A stretch of DNA of 64,000 nucleotides from Paracoccaceae bacterium (GTDB lineage: Bacteria > Pseudomonadota > Alphaproteobacteria > Rhodobacterales > Rhodobacteraceae). The position numbers and the translations under genes were made by a program. Every line of letters starts with the position of its first letter. Position 1 is the stretch's first letter. Shown piece after piece: positions 53,147-64,000 of the stretch. Location: the NCBI GenBank assembly GCA_030697175.1, contig JAUYQR010000003.1, forward strand, positions 267,955-331,954. Direction: 5' to 3'. The notes beneath the pieces were generated by a model. The model ran no database searches, had not been told where the DNA came from, and worked only from the letters and a program-made list of their open reading frames with translations.

Positions 53147-53767
53147 TCAGCGCGGGTCGGAAAACCAGCCGACGACTTCGGTGAGCATATCGGGCGGGAT
53201 GGGGCCAGGTTCGACCGTGAAGACGGCCATTCGGCCGACCATCTGGTCCAGCGTGGCAAGCCGTTCGACGCGGTGGTAATAGCGGCGCTTCGCATAATCG
53301 TCGAAAAGCAGCGTGACCGGAGTGTTGGTGCGCAGCTTCGTTGCGGCAAGGCACGCGGCACGGAATCGTCCGTCGACAAGCACCAGATCCGGCTGGGGCA
53401 TGAGCGGGTCGTCCCAGACGGACAGGGCATAGCGGTGAAAGGTTTCGTGCGACTTGGCCCGTGCGGGAAACCCCCACGCGCCGGTGGGGCCGATATCGAC
53501 ATAGACAACACGCGCGTTCGGGAAGCCGGCCAGCCGGGCGGTCAGACGATCGGCCCAAGCCTTGTCACTTTCCACGGACGTGACCGTTTTGGCCAGTTCG
53601 GCTGCAAGCACGGTGGAGCCACCGCTGCCATACTCGAGGATCGCGGATGCTTCCTGATAAAGTTGCCTGACGACTTCAAGCTCCCGATCGCCGAAGGTCA
53701 GGATAAAGTCTTCCGCCGGTCTGGGCGCGGCGGAAGTGGGGTCGTCACTGGGCGTCAGGGCGGTCAT
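53147..53767 (-). CDS. Unknown protein within the suf operon, Rossmann/methyltransferase-like
   Basis: 206 residues. ILEYGSGGSTVLAAELAKTV and TSVESDKAWADRLTARLAGF look like the first two strands of a class I SAM-dependent methyltransferase-type fold, and DLVLVDGRFRAACLAATKLR fits strand 4-5. No substrate site can be named. It stands between sufB (18 bases) and sufC (31 bases) in the same direction, so it is part of the operon. ATG 53767 is used; GTG 53773 just upstream is an alternative. Confidence 0.7.
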   Translation of the reverse strand: MTALTPSDDPTSAAPRPAEDFILTFGDRELEVVRQLYQEASAILEYGSGGSTVLAAELAKTVTSVESDKAWADRLTARLAGFPNARVVYVDIGPTGAWGFPARAKSHETFHRYALSVWDDPLMPQPDLVLVDGRFRAACLAATKLRTNTPVTLLFDDYAKRRYYHRVERLATLDQMVGRMAVFTVEPGPIPPDMLTEVVGWFSDPR

Positions 53768-53785
53768 GTGCACGGGTCGCCGCCT

Positions 53786-56376
<2,591 letters not shown>

Positions 56377-56380
<4 letters not shown>

Positions 56381-56838
56381 TCCTCGTCCACCACGCGAAG
56401 GAGCGAAGGGACGGCGGGGCATGGCACGAGGTCGTTCTTCACCACGTCGGACAGCCGCACCTGATGGAGAAAGACATAGACGTTGGCGGAAAGGCTTTCC
56501 CAAAGGCGGTTGGTCAGCGATTGCGCGCGGCTGCCGGACACCCCGCCCGATGCCCCTGCCCCGGTGTGCATCGCATCGACCGTTTCCTCGACCGCCTGCA
56601 TCACGTCGGAAATGCGGATCTCGTCCGGTGTCTTGGCAAGTTTGTAGCCGCCACCCGGGCCGCGCACCGCCTCGACCAGCCCGGCGCGGCGCAGCTTGAC
56701 GAACAACTGTTCCAGATATGGGAGCGAGATGTCCTGCCGGCGGGAAATCGCGGCCAGTGACACCAGATCGTCGTTGTCGGCAAGCGCCAGATCGGCAAGC
56801 GCCACCATCGCATAGCGGCCTTTGGTCGAGAGTTTCAT
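56377..56838 (-). CDS. iscR: Rrf2-family regulator IscR
   Basis: 153 residues. Winged helix: [60 protein letters not shown]. The three-cysteine cluster of enterobacterial IscR is absent; the only cysteine is in LVPCPAVPS near the C-terminus. Rhodobacter sphaeroides IscR is likewise known for having a single conserved cysteine and unusual cluster ligation. It heads the isc/suf operon and should adjust its transcription to iron-sulfur need. ATG 56838 opens the standard Rrf2 start; upstream in-frame codons are leader. Confidence 0.92.
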
Positions 56839-56928
56839 CGCGTTCCCCTTGGCACCTGCCGCAATCCGATTGACGTAGACCCTTGCGGGCATTACCTGAA
56901 GCCGACCCACAAGGCGGCGTGCCGTCCT

Positions 56929-56941
56929 TAGAATTGTTCTA
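56929..56941. promoter_or_regulatory. Palindrome in the iscR promoter region
   Basis: TAGAA-N3-TTCTA (perfect 5-bp arms) lies 91 bases upstream of the iscR start and 55 bases before the divergent hydrolase start. AT-rich sequence around it contrasts with the surroundings. Position makes it a candidate site for IscR or another iron regulator; the consensus was not checked. Confidence 0.5.
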
Positions 56942-56995
56942 GTTTAGTCGAGTGAAAGCGTCAAGAAACGCCCGCTCCAACTTGAGAAGTGCTCC

Positions 56996-57655
56996 ATGCC
57001 CGAGGTTATCTTTGCCGGTCCCGACGGTCGTCTGGAAGGCCGCTACCATCCGCAGAAGGAACGCGACGCGCCGATCGCCATCGTGTTGCACCCGCACCCC
57101 GCCTATGGCGGCACGATGAACAACAAGGTGGTCTACAACCTGCATTACGCATTCTACAACCTTGGCTTCACCGTGCTGCGGTTCAACTTCCGCGGCGTCG
57201 GACGCAGCCAGGGCGAGTATGACCAGGGCATCGGCGAGCTGTCGGATGCGGCATCGGCGCTGGATTACCTGCAGTCGATGAACCAGAACGCCAAGCACTG
57301 CTGGGTGGCAGGTTTCAGTTTCGGCGCATGGATCGGGATGCAGCTTCTGATGCGGCGGCCCGAGATCACCGGCTTCATCTCTGTGTCGCCGCCGGCGAAC
57401 CTGTATGATTTCTCGTTCCTCGCGCCCTGCCCTTCGTCGGGCCTGATCATCAACGGCACCGCCGACAAGGTGGCCCCGCCAAAGGACACCATCAATCTGG
57501 TGAACAAGCTGCACGAGCAGAAGGGCATCACCATCACCCACACGCAGGTCGAAGGGGCCGATCACTTCTTCAAGGACGAAGAGGCGCATATGAAGCCGAT
57601 GATCCAGACCGTGTCGGATTACGTGCGCAGGCGGATGACGGAGGTTACGCGCTAG
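56996..57655 (+). CDS. Alpha/beta hydrolase
   Basis: 219 residues. The oxyanion region is VLHPHPAYGGTMNNKVVYNL, a turn follows in FRGVGRSQGEYDQG, the nucleophile elbow is GFSFGAWIG, and a C-terminal His is in EGADHFFKDEEAH. This is the well-conserved bacterial group of small serine hydrolases with an HPHP motif near the N-terminus; substrates are unknown. It is divergent from iscR and is followed at 1 base by a small conserved gene. Confidence 0.82.
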   Translation: MPEVIFAGPDGRLEGRYHPQKERDAPIAIVLHPHPAYGGTMNNKVVYNLHYAFYNLGFTVLRFNFRGVGRSQGEYDQGIGELSDAASALDYLQSMNQNAKHCWVAGFSFGAWIGMQLLMRRPEITGFISVSPPANLYDFSFLAPCPSSGLIINGTADKVAPPKDTINLVNKLHEQKGITITHTQVEGADHFFKDEEAHMKPMIQTVSDYVRRRMTEVTR

Positions 57656-57656
57656 G

Positions 57657-57923
57657 ATGTCGGCTCTTCAGGCATTGGCAGACAAGCTGGCCGACGATGT
57701 GTTGGCCGCCGAGGCGGAACTGGGCGACGACCGGTTCTATGAAAAGGTGAGTCAGGTTCTGCTGGCAGCCTCGCCGACGTTTCAGGAAGCCTACATCACC
57801 TCGATCCGGGTGCGGCTGGCAGAGCGCCGGGGCCGGATCTTCCTTGAAAAGGCACTGACCGCCAAGCGCAGCGGTGGTGCCATGCCAGAGGCCCCGCCTG
57901 ACCTGAGCGGCGGCGGCCATTGA
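57657..57923 (+). CDS. Small conserved protein, 88 residues
   Basis: A helical protein (LQALADKLADDVLAAEAELG, FYEKVSQVLLAASPTFQEAY, LAERRGRIFLEKAL) with a loose Gly/Pro tail. No known domain is recognised. It lies between the hydrolase (1 base) and the HD gene, whose start overlaps its stop, so the three are one operon. Confidence 0.65.
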   Translation: MSALQALADKLADDVLAAEAELGDDRFYEKVSQVLLAASPTFQEAYITSIRVRLAERRGRIFLEKALTAKRSGGAMPEAPPDLSGGGH

Positions 57924-58507
57924 GCCAGAGGCTTGAAGCGCAGTTCGCCTTTCTGAACGAGGCGGACCGGCTGAAATCGGTCCTGCGCGCGACCACGTTG
58001 GTCGATGGCTCACGGACGGAAAACTCGGGCGAACATTCGTGGCATCTGGCGCTTTATGCGCTGGTGCTGGCCGATCATTCGGCACCGGGCGTCGATATCA
58101 ACCGGGTGATCCGGATGCTGTTGATCCATGATCTGGTCGAGATCGACGTGGGCGACGTGCCGATTCATTCCGTGAACGGACAGGCCCATGCCAGCGTCGA
58201 GACCGCCGCTGCCGAGGCGCGGGCGGCGGAACGGATCTTCGGGCTGCTGCCGCCCGATCTGGGGGCCGATCTGCACACACTGTGGCAGGAGTTCGAGACC
58301 GCCCAGACGCCGGATGCGGTCTTTGCCAAAAGCCTTGACCGGGTCCAGCCGGTGATGGCGAACCTGATGTCCGGCGGCGGGACCTGGGTGACCTACGACG
58401 TCACGGCCGAACAGTTGGAGGCGCGCGTCGGTGTCAAGATCGCCAGGGGCGCGCCCGGTTTGTGGGCCTGGGTTCACCAAAAGACGCTGAGCTGGTTTCA
58501 GCGTTGA
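57920..58507 (+). CDS. HD-domain hydrolase (YfbR-like)
   Basis: 195 residues. Metal ligands of the HD fold are seen as GEHSWHLALYALVLADH, LLIHDLVEIDVGDVP and the later Asp in FAKSLDRVQPVMANL. Proteins of this compact type are 5'-deoxynucleotidases or related phosphohydrolases. The start is TTG 57920 overlapping the previous stop (ATTGA), typical of coupled translation; the sequence SQRLEAQFAFLNEADRLKSV follows. The 3' end overlaps the remains of a cupin gene on the opposite strand by 10 bases. Confidence 0.78.
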   Translation: MSQRLEAQFAFLNEADRLKSVLRATTLVDGSRTENSGEHSWHLALYALVLADHSAPGVDINRVIRMLLIHDLVEIDVGDVPIHSVNGQAHASVETAAAEARAAERIFGLLPPDLGADLHTLWQEFETAQTPDAVFAKSLDRVQPVMANLMSGGGTWVTYDVTAEQLEARVGVKIARGAPGLWAWVHQKTLSWFQR

Positions 58508-58930
58508 ACATCCTCGGCTGACAAGGGTGGTCCGGTAAGGCTGAGGTTGAACCGCGCGGCGACTGCGGCGACCTGCCCCATGTCGTCAGGAATACGGACC
58601 TGCCCTTTGCCATTTCGCCATGGAACCTCTCAAAGCCGCCGGGCGTCATGATGACAAGATGATTGCAAGGTGCATCGTCGCAGCTACGAAAGCTGTGCTC
58701 GGTGCCGCGCGGGATGAACATCGTCTCGCCCGCGCCTTCGTTTTGCCAAACGTCACCGTTCCGCCAGAAATCGCAGTGTCCGTCGAGGATGTAGAATGTT
58801 TCATCCTCGGCATGGTGATGTGTCGCGGTGGGCCGGAACCTGCCGGTGACAGGCTGCTGGTTACCGAAACGGAGCCCCCGGTGGCGACTGCGCCCTGCAA
58901 GGCGGGATCCTTGACGCCAAGCCAGTCGAG
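58498..58930 (-). pseudogene. Cupin-domain gene with two frameshifts and lost 5' end
   Basis: Three frames must be joined to read one cupin. DWLGVKDPALQGAVATGGS is in the first frame (after a TAA at 58933-58931). At about 58864 the reading moves to a frame with FRPTATHHHAEDETFYILDG, FWRNGDVWQNEGAGETMFIP and RGTEHSFRSCDDAPCNHLV. At about 58601-58607 it moves again to RIPDDMGQVAAVAARFNLSL, ending at a TGA at 58500-58498. The His/Glu metal motif (HHHAEDE) and second cupin motif are still plain, so decay is recent. No start codon or ribosome site remains. Confidence 0.8.
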
Positions 58931-59125
58931 TTAGCCTTCAACATCGCCTGTCATCGGGGTGGACCTCAATGAAGGGACGCAACAGCGGGCCCCCAATTTC
59001 AGCAGCGAACCCGGAGCGAGGCCAGTCTGTTTGCCGATTTCGGTATACCATCGCATACCGCTCTTCCCAACGCCCGCGTTCTCGGCTATGTCGCGCCCAA
59101 CCGAATCCCATGTGAGAGGTCGCCC

Positions 59126-60340
59126 ATGTCGAAGATCAAGGTAGCCAACCCTGTCGTTGAACTCGACGGTGACGAGATGACCCGGATCATCTGGGATTTC
59201 ATCAAGAAAAAGCTGATCCTGCCCTATCTCGACATCGACCTGAAATACTATGACCTGAGCATCGAGGAGCGTGATCGCACGAACGACCAGATCACCATCG
59301 ACGCGGCGCTTGCGATCCAGCAGTACGGTGTCGGCGTGAAATGCGCGACTATCACCGCCGACGAACAGCGGGTCGAAGAGTTCGGCCTGAAACAGATGTG
59401 GAAATCGCCGAACGGCACGATCCGCAACATCCTTGGCGGCGTGATCTTCCGCGAGCCGATCATCTGCAAGAACGTGCCGCGGCTGGTGCCGGGATGGACC
59501 CAGCCGATTGTTGTGGGCCGACACGCCTTTGGCGACCAGTACCGCGCGACCGACTTCCGCTTTCCGGGCAAGGGCAAGCTGACGCTGAAGTTCGTGGGCG
59601 AAGACGGCGCGGTGATCGAGCGCGAGGTGTTCGACGCGCCGGGAGCGGGCGTCGCGATGGCGATGTACAACCTCGACGCGTCGATCATCGACTTTGCCCG
59701 GTCGTCGTTCAACTATGGACTGATGAAGGGCTGGCCGGTGTACCTGTCGACCAAGAACACCATCCTGAAGGCCTATGACGGCCGCTTCAAGGATCTGTTC
59801 CAGCAGATTTTCGACGCGGAGTTCGCTGACCAGTTCAAGGCCAAGGGCATCACCTACGAACACCGCCTGATCGACGACATGGTGGCCTCGGCGATGAAGT
59901 GGTCGGGTGGCTACGTCTGGGCCTGCAAGAACTACGATGGCGACGTGCAGTCCGATACCGTGGCGCAGGGCTTTGGCTCGCTTGGCCTGATGACGAGCGT
60001 TCTGATGACGCCCGATGGCAAGATTGTCGAGGCCGAGGCCGCACATGGCACGGTGACGCGGCACTACCGCGAGCATCAGAAGGGCAAGGCCACCTCCACC
60101 AACTCCATCGCGTCGATCTATGCCTGGACCGGCGGGTTGAAGCATCGCGCAAAGCTGGATGGCAACGAAGCGCTGATGCGCTTTGCCACCACGCTGGAGA
60201 AGGTCACGGTCGATACCGTCGAGGATGGCTGGATGACCAAGGATCTGGCGCTGCTGGTCGGGCCGGACCAGAAGTGGTTGACCACGATGGGCTATCTGGA
60301 AAAGGTCGACGAATATCTGAACAAGGCGCTTGTTGGCTGA
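59126..60340 (+). CDS. icd: NADP-dependent isocitrate dehydrogenase, dimeric type
   Basis: 404 residues, the type shared by eukaryotes and many alphaproteobacteria. Substrate-binding and cofactor blocks are [80 protein letters not shown] and [20 protein letters not shown]. It catalyses the NADP-linked isocitrate to 2-oxoglutarate step of the TCA cycle. It stands alone. A non-homologous monomeric enzyme for the same reaction is encoded at 3108-5330. The 195 bases in front hold a promoter region without further genes. Confidence 0.95.
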   Translation: MSKIKVANPVVELDGDEMTRIIWDFIKKKLILPYLDIDLKYYDLSIEERDRTNDQITIDAALAIQQYGVGVKCATITADEQRVEEFGLKQMWKSPNGTIRNILGGVIFREPIICKNVPRLVPGWTQPIVVGRHAFGDQYRATDFRFPGKGKLTLKFVGEDGAVIEREVFDAPGAGVAMAMYNLDASIIDFARSSFNYGLMKGWPVYLSTKNTILKAYDGRFKDLFQQIFDAEFADQFKAKGITYEHRLIDDMVASAMKWSGGYVWACKNYDGDVQSDTVAQGFGSLGLMTSVLMTPDGKIVEAEAAHGTVTRHYREHQKGKATSTNSIASIYAWTGGLKHRAKLDGNEALMRFATTLEKVTVDTVEDGWMTKDLALLVGPDQKWLTTMGYLEKVDEYLNKALVG

Positions 60341-60369
60341 CTCAAATTGGGTCAGCATCATTGACATAT

Positions 60370-60397
60370 ATGCCGCGCGGTGCTAGCTGCGCGGCAT
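60370..60397 (+). promoter_or_regulatory. Promoter and hairpin covering the start of the first YitT-like gene
   Basis: A consensus-like -35 TTGACA lies at 60361-60366; a weak -10 (TAGCTG) 17 bases on would place transcription start at or near the ATG at 60396. ATGCCGCGC and GCGCGGCAT form a perfect 9-bp stem (60370-60378, 60389-60397) that includes the first two bases of that ATG. No ribosome site is seen, so a leaderless message is possible. Confidence 0.45.
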
Positions 60398-60998
60398 GAC
60401 GAGCGCCGCACGCCACAGCCTGATCGAGGATACCCAAGGCATCGCCTTCGGGGTGTGCATGGCGGCGGTCGGCACGCATGTCCTGACGCATATGGGTTTT
60501 GTCGCCGGTCAGACCGTGGGTATCGCGGCGCTGGTATCTTACGGCACGTCCCTTCCCTTTCCGCTGGTCTATTTTGCCATCAGCCTGCCGTTCCTGTGGC
60601 TTGGCTGGCGGCGAATGGGGGCGGCTTTTGCGCTGAAGACCTTCATCTCGGTGGCCTCGCTCAGCCTTTTGACCGCGCTTTTGCCGCGCTGGCTGGAGAT
60701 CGAGCGGATCGACCCGGCCTTTGCCGCGATCCTGTTCGGCGCGCTGTTCGGCATCGCCGCGCTGGCCGTGGTGCGGCATGGCGGCAGCTTTGGCGGCGTG
60801 TCGATCCTGTGGCTGTGGCTGCAGGACCGCACCGGGTTTCAGGCGGGCTATGCGCAGTTGCTGTTCGACGCGGGGCTCTTCGCCGTGTCAGCGCTGTTTC
60901 TGGACTGGGAGGTGGTCGGCTGGTCGTTCCTTGGGGCGGTGGTGTTCAACCTGTTCCTTGCCGTCAACCACCGCCGCGACAGGTATATCGCCACATGA
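60396..60998 (+). CDS. YitT-family membrane protein, first of a tandem pair
   Basis: 200 residues, five or six helices. The family pattern is HSLIEDTQGIAFGVCMAAVG, GQTVGIAALVSYGT, RRMGAAFALKTFISVASLSL, VRHGGSFGGVSILWLWLQDR and the C-terminal NHRRDRYIAT. Such proteins are uncharacterised integral membrane proteins of the YitT type without the C-terminal DUF2179 domain. The neighbour at 60995 has the same length and a parallel sequence, showing a local duplication. Confidence 0.72.
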   Translation: MTSAARHSLIEDTQGIAFGVCMAAVGTHVLTHMGFVAGQTVGIAALVSYGTSLPFPLVYFAISLPFLWLGWRRMGAAFALKTFISVASLSLLTALLPRWLEIERIDPAFAAILFGALFGIAALAVVRHGGSFGGVSILWLWLQDRTGFQAGYAQLLFDAGLFAVSALFLDWEVVGWSFLGAVVFNLFLAVNHRRDRYIAT

Positions 60999-61597
60999 CC
61001 CACCCTGCCCGCCACACAATGATCGAGGACGCCCAAGGGCTGACCTATGGCACCATCATGGCGGCGGTGGCGATCGTGCTTTTGACCCACCTTGGCCTTG
61101 TGACCGGGCAGACGGCGGGGCTGGCGGTGCTGATCTCTTACGCAACGGGGTGGAGCTTTGGCGCGGTGTTCTTTGTGGTCAACATCCCGTTCTACTATCT
61201 TGGCTACCGCCGGATGGGGCTGGCCTTCACGGTCAAGACCTTCCTGTCGGTGGCGGCCCTGTCGTCGCTGACGCTGTGGCTGCCTGCCCATCTGCAGTTT
61301 GGCGCGGTGAACCCGTGGCTGGGCGCGGTGATCTTCGGCCTCATGTCGGGTTCGGCGCTGCTGGCGCTGTTCCGCCACGGGGCGAGCCTTGGCGGGATCG
61401 GCATTCTGGGACTGATCCTGCAGGACCGGTTCGGCTGGCGCGCGGGCTGGGTGCAACTGGCGTTTGACGCGGTTCTGTTCGCCGCGGCGCTGACAATCCT
61501 TGATGCCCGCGCCGTCGCCGTCAGCTTCGTGGGCGCGGTCGTGATCAACCTCGTCATCGCGATCAACCACCGCCGCGACCGCTATATCACCACCTGA
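60995..61597 (+). CDS. YitT-family membrane protein, second of a tandem pair
   Basis: 200 residues, aligned end to end with the first copy: HTMIEDAQGLTYGTIMAAVA, GQTAGLAVLISYATG, RRMGLAFTVKTFLSVAALSS, FRHGASLGGIGILGLILQDR and NHRRDRYITT. Identity is roughly half by eye. ATG 60995 overlaps the stop of the first gene (ATGA), so both are translated from one message and probably form a heterodimer or a diverging pair. Function not known. Confidence 0.75.
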   Translation: MTHPARHTMIEDAQGLTYGTIMAAVAIVLLTHLGLVTGQTAGLAVLISYATGWSFGAVFFVVNIPFYYLGYRRMGLAFTVKTFLSVAALSSLTLWLPAHLQFGAVNPWLGAVIFGLMSGSALLALFRHGASLGGIGILGLILQDRFGWRAGWVQLAFDAVLFAAALTILDARAVAVSFVGAVVINLVIAINHRRDRYITT

Positions 61598-61671
61598 CAA
61601 GGTTCCTCTGGCCTTTCCGGGCCGTCTGCGCTATCGCCGCGCGAAACATACAAACGAAAGAGACCCTCCCG

Positions 61672-63489
61672 ATGGAGCTTCGCAACATCGCCATCATCGC
61701 GCATGTCGACCATGGCAAGACCACCCTCGTTGACGAGCTTCTGAAGCAGTCTGGCGCGTTCCGTGACAATCAGGCAGTCGCAGAACGTGCGATGGACAGC
61801 AACGACATCGAGCGCGAGCGTGGGATCACGATCCTTGCGAAATGCACCTCGCTGGAGTGGGCAGGGCAGCGGATCAACATCGTTGACACCCCCGGCCACG
61901 CCGATTTCGGTGGCGAGGTGGAGCGGATCCTCAGCATGGTCGACGGCGTGGTGCTTCTGGTCGACGCCGCCGAAGGCCCGATGCCGCAGACGAAATTCGT
62001 GACCTCGAAGGCGCTGGCGCTGGGGCTGCGCCCGATTGTCGTGCTGAACAAGGTCGACAAACCGGATGCCGAGCCGAGCCGGGCGCTGAACGAGGTGTTC
62101 GACCTCTTTGCCAACCTTGGTGCCGACGACGATCAGCTTGATTTCCCGGTGCTTTACGCTTCGGGCCGGTCGGGTTGGGCGGATGAGAACCTCGACGGGC
62201 CGCGCAAGGACCTGTCGGCGCTATATGATCTGGTGCAACGCCATGTTCCGGCCCCGGCGCAGGTCGCGCGGCGCGGCGAGCCGTTCCAGATGCTGGCAAC
62301 CACCCTGTCGGCAGACCCGTTCATCGGCCGCATCCTGACCGGGCGGGTCGAGGCCGGCACGCTGAAGGCGGGTGACACGATCAAGGCGCTGAGCCGCGAC
62401 GGCGAAAAGCTGGAACAGTTCCGGGTGTCGAAAGTGCTGGCGTTCCGCGGCCTGACCCAGACCGCCATCGACGTGGCCGAGGCCGGTGACATCGTCACCA
62501 TCGCCGGCATGTCGAAGGCGACGGTTGCCGACACGCTGTGCGCGCTGGAGGTGGATACCGCCCTGCCCGCGCAGCCGATCGACCCGCCGACCATCTCGGT
62601 TACCTTCGGGATCAACGATTCGCCACTGGCGGGCAAGGAAGGCACCAAGGTGCAGTCCCGCGTCATCCGCGAACGCCTGATGCGCGAAGCCGAGATCAAC
62701 GTGGCAATCAAGGTCACCGACACCCCCGGCGGCGACGCCTTCGAGGTGGCAGGGCGCGGCGAATTGCAGATGGGCGTGCTGATCGAGAACATGCGCCGCG
62801 AGGGGTTCGAACTGTCCATCAGCCGCCCGCGCGTCCTGTTCCGCGACATCGACGGCGTCAAATGCGAGCCGATCGAGGAAGTTACCATCGACGTCGATGA
62901 TGATTACACCGGCCCGGTCATCGAAAAGATCACCGGCCCGCGCAAGGGCGACCTTGTGGAGATGAAGCCGGCGGGAGCCGGCAAGACCCGGATCATCGCG
63001 CATGTGCCCTCCCGCGGGCTGATCGGCTATCACGGCCAGTTCATGACCGATACGCGCGGCACAGGCGTATTGAACCGCGTGTTCCACGACTGGGCGCCGC
63101 ACAAGGGCCCGATCGAGGGGCGTCGGCAGGGTGTGCTGATCTCGATCGAAACCGGGATTTCGGTCGCTTATGCGATGTGGAAACTGGAAGACCGGGGGCA
63201 TTTCTTCATCGGTGTGCAGGAACCGGTCTATGCCGGCATGATCATCGGCGAGCATAACCGCGACAACGACCTGGAAGTGAACCCGCTGAAGGGCAAGCAA
63301 CTTACCAACGTGCGCGCAAGCGGCACCGACGAAGCGGTGCGCCTGACGACGCCGGTAAAGTTGAGCCTGGAGCAGTGCATCGCCTACATCGACGATGACG
63401 AACTGGTCGAAGTCACGCCAAAATCGGTGCGGATGCGCAAGCGGTTCCTTGATGCGAACGACCGCAAGCGACAGTCGCGCGCAGGCTAA
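61672..63489 (+). CDS. typA: Ribosome-associated GTPase TypA/BipA
   Basis: 605 residues, the family length. G1 is [20 protein letters not shown], the switch I region is [20 protein letters not shown]3 is [16 protein letters not shown], and G4 is [14 protein letters not shown]-like domains follow ([20 protein letters not shown]), then the TypA-specific C-terminus ([18 protein letters not shown]). It binds ribosomes and helps large-subunit assembly and growth under stress or cold. Monocistronic, 74 bases after the YitT pair. Confidence 0.96.
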   Translation: MELRNIAIIAHVDHGKTTLVDELLKQSGAFRDNQAVAERAMDSNDIERERGITILAKCTSLEWAGQRINIVDTPGHADFGGEVERILSMVDGVVLLVDAAEGPMPQTKFVTSKALALGLRPIVVLNKVDKPDAEPSRALNEVFDLFANLGADDDQLDFPVLYASGRSGWADENLDGPRKDLSALYDLVQRHVPAPAQVARRGEPFQMLATTLSADPFIGRILTGRVEAGTLKAGDTIKALSRDGEKLEQFRVSKVLAFRGLTQTAIDVAEAGDIVTIAGMSKATVADTLCALEVDTALPAQPIDPPTISVTFGINDSPLAGKEGTKVQSRVIRERLMREAEINVAIKVTDTPGGDAFEVAGRGELQMGVLIENMRREGFELSISRPRVLFRDIDGVKCEPIEEVTIDVDDDYTGPVIEKITGPRKGDLVEMKPAGAGKTRIIAHVPSRGLIGYHGQFMTDTRGTGVLNRVFHDWAPHKGPIEGRRQGVLISIETGISVAYAMWKLEDRGHFFIGVQEPVYAGMIIGEHNRDNDLEVNPLKGKQLTNVRASGTDEAVRLTTPVKLSLEQCIAYIDDDELVEVTPKSVRMRKRFLDANDRKRQSRAG

Positions 63490-63492
63490 ATC

Positions 63493-63873
63493 ATGTGGGG
63501 GGCCCGGCGTGTGAACCGTTGGTTTCAGAACCTGTGGAACCACACCCGGATGCTCAATCGCATCCGTCGGCGCGCGCCGGACCGGGCGGCCAGGTTCGGC
63601 GAGCGTCCCCGCGGGGCGCCGCGGCCGTTTCGGCTCGGTGTGCTGGCGATCATGAAGAACGAGGCCCATCTGATTGAGGAATGGTTGCAGCATTACCTGT
63701 CTTTCGGGGCAGACCGCATCTATCTGATCGACAACGGAAGCACGGACGACACCCTCAAAAAGATCGAACCCTGGCTGACTGACGGCCGCGTCGCCGTCTT
63801 GGTCCTGCCCGAGCAGCACAAGCAGGTTGAGCATTACTGGACGGCTTTCCAGCACTTCAAGAGCTATAGCTGA
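63493..63873 (+). pseudogene. Glycosyltransferase gene (GT2/GT92-like), cut by an insertion
   Basis: 126 codons remain. LGVLAIMKNEAHLIEEWLQH, YLSFGADRIYLIDNGSTDDT and VAVLVLPEQHKQVEHYWTAF are the N-terminal nucleotide-sugar-binding part of a GT-A fold enzyme, preceded by a basic stretch of about 40 residues. The frame ends abruptly after HFK with SYS and a stop; the DxD metal-binding region that should follow is missing. A transposase gene begins 82 bases further on, so an IS has entered the gene at about 63862-63873. The rest is presumably beyond the window. Confidence 0.75.
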
Positions 63874-64000
63874 AAGTTGGTGACGGGGGGATTGGGTGGC
63901 ATATCAAGGCGTTGTTGACGCGCCGCAGTTCTCGCAGAGAAAAGGATATGCCACATGACGAAGGATACGGTTGTCGCGTTTCGCGCACCAGAAGGATTTT
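63862..64000 (+). mobile_element. Left end of an insertion sequence, probably IS256 family (incomplete)
   Basis: The sequence from about 63862 breaks the glycosyltransferase frame and leads into a transposase start at 63955. The exact terminal repeat and target duplication cannot be defined because the right end is outside the window. It lies between the break and a ribosome site AAAAGGA near 63940. Confidence 0.6.
63955..64000 (+). CDS. Transposase N-terminus, IS256-family-like (runs off the window)
   Basis: Only 15 codons are visible: MTKDTVVAFRAPEGF. The opening, with a short polar run and then a PEGF motif, resembles starts of IS256-family transposases I recall from this bacterial group. 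A good ribosome site (AAAAGGA) precedes it. The call needs the missing downstream DDE domain. Confidence 0.5.
   Translation, partial: MTKDTVVAFRAPEGF

Noticed and set aside
58646..58900. 84-codon minus-strand gene after the HD gene
   Set aside because: It is an out-of-frame reading through the decayed cupin; the cupin motifs lie in the neighbouring frame.

Overview
The window is high-G+C DNA of an alphaproteobacterium, most probably a member of the Rhodobacterales. The signs are a hybrid isc/suf iron-sulfur operon headed by an IscR with a single cysteine, a MatB close to the Rhodopseudomonas type, SqrR/BigR-like sulfide control, and many carbon-uptake ABC operons. Chromosomal genes use strongly G/C-ending codons, which leaves very long antisense open frames; these are not annotated.

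Left part (1-33.6 kb): the start of an AMIN-domain amidase; a periplasmic DsbA-family protein; a leftward group with dienelactone hydrolase, two fumarylacetoacetate-hydrolase-family enzymes and a monomeric NADP-isocitrate dehydrogenase; a GntR regulator followed by a NitT/TauT-type ABC transporter, an acyl-CoA ligase, a PanE-like reductase and a renalase-like flavoprotein; matB; an RND efflux pair; a DCC-family protein and a LuxR regulator; a polyamine-type ABC operon with an SDR; and a leftward sulfide operon (adaptor, RND pump, sulfide:quinone oxidoreductase, DUF2892 protein, ArsR persulfide sensor) with a dyad operator in front. Just upstream lies a copper P-type ATPase gene broken by one in-frame stop and cut off at its 3' end, still carrying a MerR/CueR-type promoter.

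Centre (33.8-46.3 kb): a 12.5-kb integrated element bounded by perfect 49-bp repeats, one being the 3' end of an intact tRNA-Arg(CCG) gene. It encodes integrase, excisionase-like protein, a head decoration protein, a small head-tail connector, a prohead protease/major capsid fusion, a lambda-type portal, both terminase subunits and a prim-pol/helicase replicase. An iteron cluster lies at the 3' side of the replicase gene. There are no tail, lysis or baseplate genes. This is the layout of a capsid-forming phage satellite (cf-PICI type) and is the most interesting system here. Between terminase and portal it carries low-G+C cargo: three small rightward genes and a zinc-ribbon protein whose best-placed start codon is ATA.

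Right part (46.4-64 kb): a subtilase lipoprotein with a possible outer-membrane barrel; the leftward isc/suf operon (iscR, a cysteine desulfurase in one frame with sufB, an unknown protein, sufC, sufD, two membrane proteins, sufS); an alpha/beta hydrolase, a small protein and an HD hydrolase; a decayed cupin gene; a second, dimeric-type NADP-isocitrate dehydrogenase; two tandem YitT-like membrane proteins; typA; and a glycosyltransferase gene cut by what looks like an IS256-family element whose transposase begins at the window edge.
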